From: JAWUXM01 sp034111325
GTDB lineage: Bacteria > Pseudomonadota > Alphaproteobacteria > Rickettsiales > JABIRX01
Reading direction: 5' to 3'
Length of the DNA: 64,000 nucleotides
NCBI GenBank assembly: GCA_034111325.1
Contig: JAWUXM010000002.1
Span: 1 to 64,000 of the forward strand
The position numbers were made by a program, and so were the translations under genes. The notes under the pieces are model-generated. The model was not told the DNA's origin and made no database searches. It saw only the letters and a program-made list of their open reading frames with translations. This document shows positions 57,798-64,000 of this stretch, piece after piece (position 1 is the first letter of the stretch; every line of letters starts with the position of its first letter).

Positions 57798-58070
57798 ATG
57801 ATTTCAAGTAATAAACTTCCTGAAGATGGGTCAAATTTCGGAGAGGCAATTAAAGCTCTTCAAGATGGAGAAAGGGTATTAAGAACTGGGTGGAATGGCA
57901 AGAATATGTTTTTAGAGCTACAAGTTCCTGATGCTAATAGTAAAATGACTCAGCCTTATATCTTTATGAACTACAACGTCAATCCAGACACAAGCCCCAA
58001 CAGAATACCTTGGTTAGCATCTCAGGCAGATATGCTTTCTGAAGATTGGCAAGTTCTAGCAAGAACATAG
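57798..58070 (+). CDS. Tad2-like Thoeris anti-defence protein (DUF2829)
   Basis: 90 residues. The family pattern is clear: FGEAIKALQDGERVLRTGWNGKNMFLEL in the N-terminal half, then YIFMNYN and the C-terminal PWLASQADMLSEDWQVL. Tad2 proteins sequester the cyclic ADP-ribose-type signal made by Thoeris ThsB and so block the abortive-infection response. AAGGTAAAAACT precedes the ATG. The surrounding early operon fits an anti-defence gene. Confidence 0.85.
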   Translation: MISSNKLPEDGSNFGEAIKALQDGERVLRTGWNGKNMFLELQVPDANSKMTQPYIFMNYNVNPDTSPNRIPWLASQADMLSEDWQVLART

Positions 58071-58165
58071 CGAATTATGGCACGGCGAGCCTAGCGGTAA
58101 CTAGGTACTACATGTTAAGCAACCATCGCACAAGGGAGCTTTTAACTAATTTTAATGAGGACAAT

Positions 58166-58294
58166 ATGGGAGAAATAGCAGATATGCATTTAGATGGCAC
58201 TTTGTGTCAATATTGCGGAGATTTTATGCATGTAAGACCTCCTGGATATCCAGTAACTTGTCAGGATTGCCAAAAAGGCGAAGAGTCTGAATAA
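58166..58294 (+). CDS. 42-residue zinc-ribbon-like protein
   Basis: From the ATG at 58166, with GAGG five bases upstream. Two CxxC pairs (CQYCG and CQDC) suggest a zinc ribbon. A longer frame from 58046 would run through sequence lacking coding character. Function unknown. Confidence 0.6.
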   Translation: MGEIADMHLDGTLCQYCGDFMHVRPPGYPVTCQDCQKGEESE

Positions 58295-58354
58295 CAATTA
58301 ATATGTAAGCGGGTTTAACCTCCTTTTCCCGCTTACGCCAAATTAGAGGAAATG

Positions 58355-59446
58355 ATGAAAGAATACGTGGAAGGAATATATTTTAATATGCCAGAGCAGG
58401 AATATCACTCGATCAAATATTTCAGCCGCTCATTTGCTGAAGAGATGTTAGTTGATGAGGGTGATGCGTGGGCGGTTGCGCCAGATAATCCAGAGCCTAA
58501 ATTGCGTGAAGCAACGCCAGCAATGAAGCTAGGCACGGCTATTCATGCTATGATTCTAGAGCCAGTAAAATTTGCAACAACTTACAGAAGAGCTCTTTCT
58601 TACGACTCGTTTCCTGAGAAAATAATTCTTAATAAAAATGATGAGTTGGCAGGATTCTTGGCAAGTGTTGGTGAAAAAAAGACTGGTAAAAAGGAAGATC
58701 TTGTTGCGAGAGCTTTGCCATATGTCAACCCAGAAACTCATGTGATATGGGATTGTGCAGAGAGAGAGTTTCAAGAAAGGGTTGAAAGCGAAAAGTTGGT
58801 GATTCTCTCCGACGCTGAAAGCGAAACAGCAGCTGGCATGCTAGATTCTTACGAGCATTGCGAAAAAGTTCAGGAAATTTTTCAAGGCGGGCAAGCGGAA
58901 ATAACGCTAATCTGGCAAGACGAATCAACGGGGGTGATGTGTAAATGTCGCCTAGACTACGCTAGACCCGAGTCGATTGGTGAAGTGAAAACATTCGCAA
59001 TGAAGCGCAAGAAAAACATGTATCAAGCCATGTGCGCCGAGATTGTCTACGAGCATTATAATATGCAGTTCTACGTATATCACGAAGCATTGCGAATATT
59101 AATAAACAAAGTGCGTGAAAACAAAGCCAAGGTGTTTGGTGAGGTTGATGCGAGCTGGCTCGAAGAATTTTTAGCCGTGAGCGACAAGCAACTTTTCATG
59201 GTGTTCATGCGCACCCAATCCCCGTACCAAGTTAAAGCTATAGAAATGCAGAGGCGCCAATTCGATGGGGCGACTGAGAATAGTTACTACACAGAGGGGC
59301 AGAGGCTTTTTAGGTTTGCGCTTAATAAATATAAATTTTGCAAAGATACTCAAAAAGAAAAACCTTGGCGGAACAGAAGGGAGGTTGAGGTGCTAGTGGA
59401 TGAGCATGTGCCAGCAATAATGTATCAAACTAACAATTATTTATAG
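58355..59446 (+). CDS. RecE-like PD-(D/E)xK exonuclease
   Basis: 363 residues. Nuclease signature: LGTAIHAMILEP with H64, RLDYARPESIGEVKTF with D201 and E210-V-K212, and Q238-xxx-Y242 in the following helix. This is the RecE/exodeoxyribonuclease VIII-type (DUF3799) fold that resects dsDNA 5' ends. Start at 58355 has GAGG five bases upstream. It is paired with a Sak4-like ATPase instead of RecT. Confidence 0.85.
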   Translation: MKEYVEGIYFNMPEQEYHSIKYFSRSFAEEMLVDEGDAWAVAPDNPEPKLREATPAMKLGTAIHAMILEPVKFATTYRRALSYDSFPEKIILNKNDELAGFLASVGEKKTGKKEDLVARALPYVNPETHVIWDCAEREFQERVESEKLVILSDAESETAAGMLDSYEHCEKVQEIFQGGQAEITLIWQDESTGVMCKCRLDYARPESIGEVKTFAMKRKKNMYQAMCAEIVYEHYNMQFYVYHEALRILINKVRENKAKVFGEVDASWLEEFLAVSDKQLFMVFMRTQSPYQVKAIEMQRRQFDGATENSYYTEGQRLFRFALNKYKFCKDTQKEKPWRNRREVEVLVDEHVPAIMYQTNNYL

Positions 59447-59453
59447 GTAATTT

Positions 59454-60404
59454 ATGACATTCGAAATAGCAAAAAGAGAAGCAGTGCCGCTAATGGTGGC
59501 GCTGGCAGGAACGTCAGGGAGTGGAAAGACTTACTCCGCCTTACTTCTAGCGGCAGGAATCGCAGGAGAAGAAGGCAAGGTTGGTTTTATCGACACAGAG
59601 GCAGGTAGAGGCTCTATGTATGCAGATGACCAAGCCATAATCGAAGCGATGCCAGGAGGTAAATATTATATTCAAAAACTAACTGAGCCATTCACACCGC
59701 AAAAATATGCAAATGCTATCAAAGAAGCGATTAAATTTGGCGTGGATGTTTTGGTGATAGATTCTGCAACTCATGAATGGGAAGGTTTCGGGGGTTGTCA
59801 AGATATCGCAGAGAATAATAAATTAGCAGGTATGCCAAATTGGGCGATGGCAAAAATGGCGCATAAACGACTAATGAATATGCTAACCCAATGCCCTATG
59901 CATGTAATATTTTGTTTGCGTGCAAGAGAGAAGAGCAAGCCAGTTAAAAACCCAAAGACTGGGAAGACAGAGATTGTGCAATGTGGTTTGCAGCCAATTC
60001 AAGAGAAAAATTTCATGTACGAGATGACATTATCCTTGCTGCTTGACGCTGAAAAAGCGGGTAAGCCAGATTTAACAAAATGCCCAAAACCTCTTTTACC
60101 TCTCTTTTCCTCCGGAACTTTAGTCACTAAGGAGATGGGCAGGAAGCTTCGTGAATGGTCAGCGGGCGGCGAGTCCGTAGATATGCAGCTCCGCAACCTC
60201 AAGAGAGAGTGTAGAGAGGCGGCGACCTTTGGCTCTGATGCTTTAGCGACATTCTACAGAAACCAGCCACAAGAAAACAAGGCAATACTCGCTAAAATGA
60301 CAGATCAAGCTTTTCAAGATGAGGTCAGGGCGTTAGCTGCCGAATCTGATGGAATGCCCACAGAAGAAGCGCACTCCAATAAATTATTTAAAACATCTTT
60401 ATAG
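59454..60404 (+). CDS. Sak4-like RecA-fold ATPase (single-strand annealing/recombination)
   Basis: 316 residues. Walker A G19-TSGSGK-T26 and Walker B VLVIDSAT (99-106) in a compact RecA-like ATPase. Such proteins (AAA_24, Sak4 type) accompany phage exonucleases and promote strand annealing. TTATAGGTAATTT precedes the ATG. 7 bp downstream of the nuclease. Confidence 0.8.
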   Translation: MTFEIAKREAVPLMVALAGTSGSGKTYSALLLAAGIAGEEGKVGFIDTEAGRGSMYADDQAIIEAMPGGKYYIQKLTEPFTPQKYANAIKEAIKFGVDVLVIDSATHEWEGFGGCQDIAENNKLAGMPNWAMAKMAHKRLMNMLTQCPMHVIFCLRAREKSKPVKNPKTGKTEIVQCGLQPIQEKNFMYEMTLSLLLDAEKAGKPDLTKCPKPLLPLFSSGTLVTKEMGRKLREWSAGGESVDMQLRNLKRECREAATFGSDALATFYRNQPQENKAILAKMTDQAFQDEVRALAAESDGMPTEEAHSNKLFKTSL

Positions 60405-60411
60405 GTAAAAC

Positions 60412-61551
60412 ATGAGAAACGAACTGATAATACCGCAAGACCTTAACCCTACCGTGATATTCTCAAAGCCAGAAAAGGTTGATGCCATTTTGCAGCAAAT
60501 TGAAGAGGCTGTTAAAAACTTTACGAGCGATATATCAACTCCACAAGGAAGGGATGCTATAAAATCCATGGCTTACAAAATATCCCGCTCAAAAACCACG
60601 CTGGATGAGATGGGTAAGGGCTTAGTGTTAGATTGGAAAGCACAAGCCAAGCTTGTTGACAATGAGCGATCACGGATAAGGGGGAGGCTTGATGAATTAA
60701 AAGAACAGGTTCGGCAGCCACTAACTGATTTTGAAAATGCAGAGAAAGAGCGCATCCAAATTAGGCAGGATAGAATTTGTGAAATTGAATCTTTATGCAA
60801 CTTTGCAGGTGATGACTTTCATCACTCACAATTTTATAAAGACACAATCGTCGAAGTAAACTTCCTAAAAGAGTTTGACTGGCAAGAATTCGATTTTAAA
60901 GCAAAGTCGACAGCTAATGAGTGCTTAGAGCTTTTGAACAAAAGAATAAAGATTGCTCTTGGGCGAGAAGCGGAACAAGTCGAGCTAGAGAAACACCGCA
61001 AAGAAAAGGCGGAAAGAGTGCAAAAAGAGCGGGAAGAGCGCATTGCTCAAGAAGCGACAGAGCGTGCCAAAAAAGAAGCCGAAGAAATGGCGGAGCTAGA
61101 GAAGCGTAAATCGGAAGAGAGGGAAAAGCGCATACAGGAGGAAAAGGCTGATGCTGAAAAAAGAGCCGCTGAATCCGAGCGTTTAAGAGTTGAGCAAGAA
61201 GAGGCGGCAGAGCGATGCAGAATCGAAGCAGAAGCCAAAGCTAAGGAGTTTGCCAAAATTGCTGCTGAGAAAGCCGCTAAGTGCGAGCGTTTAAGAATTG
61301 AAGGCGAAAAGCAAGCGGAAGAAAAGGCTAAAAGCGAAATTGACCGCTTGGCTGATGATAAATTCAGTCTAAGTGCTAAAGTTAAAAACGCAGGGACTTC
61401 TTGGAGCGACCACGGAAAGCTAGAAATATATAATCCAGAGCAAGCGATGCAAGACGCAATTGCAGCTCTACATACCAAAGAAGGTGATTACGTCAGTCGC
61501 AGGGATGAAGCAACTAGGATACTGGAAGACGCAATTAATCAAATTAAATGA
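60412..61551 (+). CDS. DUF1351-like coiled-coil protein
   Basis: 379 residues. N-terminal globular part (~1-165) resembles DUF1351-type phage proteins. Residues ~185-325 are a very long Ala/Glu/Lys/Arg coiled coil. The C-terminal ~45 residues are globular. In the recombination cassette, but its function is unknown. Start signature ATAGGTAAAAC. Confidence 0.7.
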   Translation: MRNELIIPQDLNPTVIFSKPEKVDAILQQIEEAVKNFTSDISTPQGRDAIKSMAYKISRSKTTLDEMGKGLVLDWKAQAKLVDNERSRIRGRLDELKEQVRQPLTDFENAEKERIQIRQDRICEIESLCNFAGDDFHHSQFYKDTIVEVNFLKEFDWQEFDFKAKSTANECLELLNKRIKIALGREAEQVELEKHRKEKAERVQKEREERIAQEATERAKKEAEEMAELEKRKSEEREKRIQEEKADAEKRAAESERLRVEQEEAAERCRIEAEAKAKEFAKIAAEKAAKCERLRIEGEKQAEEKAKSEIDRLADDKFSLSAKVKNAGTSWSDHGKLEIYNPEQAMQDAIAALHTKEGDYVSRRDEATRILEDAINQIK

Positions 61552-61562
61552 ATAGGTAAAAT

Positions 61563-61772
61563 ATGAAAATAAAATGGATTAACCCAAAGACCGTGCTACC
61601 GAAAATTAACCAAAGAGTTTTATTTAAGACAAAAGTCTTGCATACGGAAATGGTTCGTGTCGCTAAGTTTGAAGATGATGGCTTTAGAGACTTAGAGGTA
61701 ACGGGCGGTGTACATGATGCGAATAGCGTCTGGGGCTGGATTCCCTTTGATGATACTGAGGAGAGGGCGTAA
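61563..61772 (+). CDS. Small DUF551-like protein
   Basis: 69 residues. WINPKTVLPKINQRVLFKT at the N-terminus and VWGWIPFDD near the C-terminus resemble the DUF551 pattern, a shorter relative of the 22067-22393 product. AATAGGTAAAAT precedes the ATG. Function unknown. Confidence 0.6.
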   Translation: MKIKWINPKTVLPKINQRVLFKTKVLHTEMVRVAKFEDDGFRDLEVTGGVHDANSVWGWIPFDDTEERA

Positions 61773-61773
61773 A

Positions 61774-62019
61774 ATGAAAGCGCAAACAATCCAACCTATA
61801 GTTCTCAATAAAAAGCAAGTTTCTTACCTGCTCAACATGAATATAAAAACATTTGATGCACCCAAAATGCAGGATTTTTTAACCAAAAAGAAATTTCCAT
61901 GTCAAATTCCAAACATTGGTTGGGCGATAAAAGATGTTGAAGATTGGATTGAGAGTATAAATCCAAATCGCAATACAAATAAGAACTCTACAAATTGGGA
62001 TGATGTCTTTGAAAATTAG
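61774..62019 (+). CDS. Excisionase / AlpA-like winged-helix protein
   Basis: 81 residues from the ATG at 61774 (GAGAGG upstream, one base after the preceding stop). LNKKQVSYLLNMNIKTFDAPKMQDFL and IPNIGWAIKDVEDWIES form the MerR/AlpA-like DNA-binding pattern typical of excisionases. It overlaps the integrase start by 20 bp, which fits Xis. Confidence 0.75.
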   Translation: MKAQTIQPIVLNKKQVSYLLNMNIKTFDAPKMQDFLTKKKFPCQIPNIGWAIKDVEDWIESINPNRNTNKNSTNWDDVFEN

Positions 62020-63127
62020 ATACTTGGTTGCAATCAAGAGTAATTATTACTGGCAGCCAAACAAAGCTTTGCGAGATCTTGGCTTTAATGTCGCCCCACT
62101 CGGTAAAGACAAAATAGAAGCCATAACAAAAGCAGAGGGGTTTAATGAGGGCGTGGATTGTTACCGCCGCACTGGGGAGTTACCAAAAACAATAACGGGG
62201 GAAAAGCTGCATTATGGCAGCATCCATCACGTCATAGAGCTTTATTTTAAATCACGTAACTATCTTGAGCTTAGGGAAATCACACGGCAAGGCTATAAAA
62301 CTTATTTGCGAAGGATAGAAGAAAGGTTTGGCGACAAGTCGATAAGCTCAATTAATAAAACCATAGCCCACAAAATATACGAACAAGAATTAAATAAATA
62401 TAACCAGCCAAGAAGAGCCGAAGATCTGGTGAAAGTATTTAGCAATCTTGTGAATTGCGCAAAAATTGAAGGTTTGTTTAATCACCCCTCAACAAAGCTA
62501 GAAATGGAAAATCCTTTTAGAGATTTGCGAAAAAAAAGAAATAAGCCCCGCACACAAATGTGGGGAGATAAGGAGGTTGAGCAATTATTGCGCAATTGTG
62601 CAGAGAGAAACTTTCGTGGAGTACATAAGGCAACGACAATTGCAATTTGGACAGCGCAGCGCCAAACGGATATTTTAAGCATGAAGTGGTCAAATTATGA
62701 TGGCGAATATATCACTATCAAACAATCAAAAACTGGCAAGAAAGTTAGTATTCCAGTCCATAAATTGCCGCCACTAAAGAAATATTTAGACACCTTGTGT
62801 AGAGATGAGTCTAATCCCGAGTATATAGTTTCCTACTGGAATTGGAAAACAAAGACGTTTGAAAGCTACACAAAAGATTTGTTCGTGAAGCACTTCGCAT
62901 TGACGAAGAGTGGAATTGATTTGCAGTTTAAAGACTTTAGAAGAACGGCAATTACAAATTTAGCAGCCGCTGGTTGCACCGTGCCAGAAATTGCCAGCAT
63001 GTCGGGGCATAGCCACACATCTATTCAAAAAATGCTAGACACTTATATATCAGAAAACTCAAAGATCTCTGATCAAGCTGCTACAAAACTAATGAAGTCT
63101 TATGACGCTAAAAATATAAAAGTCTGA
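62000..63127 (+). CDS. int: Tyrosine-type phage integrase
   Basis: 375 residues. C-terminal catalytic domain: R221 (TAQRQTDIL), K244, R314 in K311-D-F-R314-R, H337 in SGHSH and nucleophile Y349. The box II His is replaced by Lys (K311), a variant seen in some phage integrases. N-terminal SAM-like core-binding domain ~75-165. It lies directly before attR and the tRNA target and starts inside the excisionase gene. Confidence 0.92.
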   Translation: MMSLKIRYLVAIKSNYYWQPNKALRDLGFNVAPLGKDKIEAITKAEGFNEGVDCYRRTGELPKTITGEKLHYGSIHHVIELYFKSRNYLELREITRQGYKTYLRRIEERFGDKSISSINKTIAHKIYEQELNKYNQPRRAEDLVKVFSNLVNCAKIEGLFNHPSTKLEMENPFRDLRKKRNKPRTQMWGDKEVEQLLRNCAERNFRGVHKATTIAIWTAQRQTDILSMKWSNYDGEYITIKQSKTGKKVSIPVHKLPPLKKYLDTLCRDESNPEYIVSYWNWKTKTFESYTKDLFVKHFALTKSGIDLQFKDFRRTAITNLAAAGCTVPEIASMSGHSHTSIQKMLDTYISENSKISDQAATKLMKSYDAKNIKV

Positions 63128-63151
63128 ACTTATGCTTTATAAAAGTCTGAA
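63118..63151 (+). promoter_or_regulatory. Putative arm-type integrase sites, right end
   Basis: Two direct copies of AAAAGTCTGAA (63118-63128 overlapping the int stop codon, and 63141-63151), 23 bp apart. The same core occurs as an inverted pair near attL. Confidence 0.6.
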
Positions 63152-63206
63152 CTCAATTGTAAAGAATAGTAGCACTTGCTCCAAAAGCCCCAGTTTTCTA
63201 GGCTTT

Positions 63207-63286
<80 letters not shown>

Positions 63287-63636
63287 TCTAAAATCTAATT
63301 TTTTTGCATGCTTTTTAACAGATAACCTGCGTTCATTTCGGCTCGTGTATGAAGAATACACTTCGCTCACTCACACAGAACATCTATCAAAAAATCAAAG
63401 CAAAATTTATTAGATTTTCCTCAATTCTAATTTTTGCCATTGTAACAAAAATCATCGCAAAATCTTCCAAATTTCTTCATTTACTGCATGATTCTTTTAA
63501 AGGATTTGAGAAGGTAAATCTTTCATATCCTTTGAAAGGGAAGAGAGTGTATAGTTACTGCGCTTCTTTTTGTCAAATTATACTATTTACTTTTTGTAAA
63601 TTCTCTATAATTTGGCTCTCTTCATAAATTTTAATC
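63287..63636. other. 350-bp intergenic region, no gene seen
   Basis: AT-rich. It contains a near-perfect inverted repeat CTTTTAAAGGAT (63494-63505) / ATCCTTTGAAAG (63527-63538) and a perfect -10 TATAAT (63606-63611) for the lipoprotein gene, with no good -35. The tRNA-Ile promoter should lie at its left end on the minus strand. Confidence 0.4.
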
Positions 63637-64000
63637 ATGATACACATGCGCAGCTTTATAAAATCATTTATTGTTTTCTCTTTATTAATCGCTGGTTTAA
63701 CCAACTGTACTAGCCTTAGCCCGAAAGAACAAAAACTCGAAGAATCTAACCTTGGCAACTTGCCAGCATGGGTTTTAGACCCTTCAATGGAAGGCATGAT
63801 TGCTGCTGTCGGTATAGCACCTAAAAGCCGCGGGGGGATTCAATTTCAAATTCCTAAAGCCGAAGCTGATGCGCGCGCAAACATCGCCGCACAAATTAAC
63901 ACAGAAGTTTCAAGGCTTACCAAAAGCGCTCTGCGTGAGTCGAAGATCAATGACGTTAACGATATTGAAGATGTCTTTACTCAAGCCACTAAAAATGTCG
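63637..64000 (+). CDS. LPP20-type lipoprotein, partial
   Basis: First 121 residues, running off the right edge. Signal with lipobox LLIAGLTNC (Cys at residue 24), then LPAWVLDPSMEGMIAAVGIAPKS and KAEADARANIAAQINTEV, the pattern of LPP20-family outer-membrane lipoproteins. An alternate start lies three codons later (63646). Confidence 0.75.
   Translation, partial: MIHMRSFIKSFIVFSLLIAGLTNCTSLSPKEQKLEESNLGNLPAWVLDPSMEGMIAAVGIAPKSRGGIQFQIPKAEADARANIAAQINTEVSRLTKSALRESKINDVNDIEDVFTQATKNV

Noticed and set aside
58046..58165. Extended start for the zinc-ribbon protein
   Set aside because: The 58166 ATG has a good ribosome-binding site. The upstream part overlaps tad2 and lacks conserved features.
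61047..61478. Minus-strand Ser/Ala-rich frame of 143 codons
   Set aside because: Antisense of the coiled-coil repeat of the DUF1351-like gene. Composition is that expected from the reverse complement of Glu/Ala/Lys codons.
63184..63206. Terminator for tRNA-Ile
   Set aside because: AAAGCC/GGCTTT stem of six pairs with an 11-base loop and only a short T-run. Too weak to list as a feature.

Overview
The window comes from an AT-rich alphaproteobacterium. The flanking chromosome has the full, uninterrupted set of complex I genes in the order nuoA to nuoN, followed on the same strand by birA, coaX and an RNase J gene. That run is typical of alphaproteobacteria. The low GC content and small gaps recall host-associated lineages (Rickettsiales or Holosporales type), but I cannot fix the order from the sequence alone. 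The unsplit nuo operon argues against the genus Rickettsia itself.

Layout. 219-18987 (minus strand) is one tight gene run: nuoABCDEFGHIJKLMN, birA, coaX, rnj, dacB. 19168-20517 (plus) encodes an exported protein with an HEFAH zinc-protease-like motif and a barrel-like C-terminus. 20514-21523 (minus) holds a BON-domain lipoprotein and tadA. 21607-63260 is an apparently complete 41.6 kb prophage in the 3' part of a tRNA-Ile(GAT) gene. A 54-bp direct repeat marks both ends, and the intact tRNA lies at the right end beside the integrase. 63637 onward starts a lipoprotein gene that runs off the window.

The prophage is a podovirus with a Bordetella-phage-BPP-1-type head module (small and large terminase, portal, Bbp19-like protein, scaffold, major capsid, Bbp16-like cement protein). 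These are followed by T7-like tail tubular proteins, internal virion proteins including a 2546-residue polyvalent protein, tail fibres and a likely lysis region. All of this is transcribed leftward from a cro-like gene at 55.2 kb to 24.06 kb. Rightward from 55.39 kb come a short cI-type repressor and an outer-membrane beta-barrel gene ending in a strong terminator. A second early promoter then leads into small genes, a Tad2 (Thoeris anti-defence, DUF2829) homologue, a RecE-like nuclease, a Sak4-like ATPase, a coiled-coil protein, an excisionase-like protein and the integrase. In the excised circular phage the plus-strand genes at the left end (21.8-24.0 kb) would lie directly downstream of the integrase.

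How it works together. Two early promoters flank cI and the barrel gene. Their -35 regions share an identical 16-nt sequence, and the right one sits in a tandem 20-bp repeat. This makes a lambda-like immunity region in which the barrel gene takes the place that rexAB has in lambda, so the outer-membrane protein is probably made in the lysogen. At least eleven phage genes on both strands share a start signature, AGGTAA/AGGTAT-type a few bases before ATG, which I did not see in front of the host genes I checked. No reverse transcriptase or diversity-generating retroelement, no CRISPR array, no insertion sequence and no recognisable classical endolysin was found.
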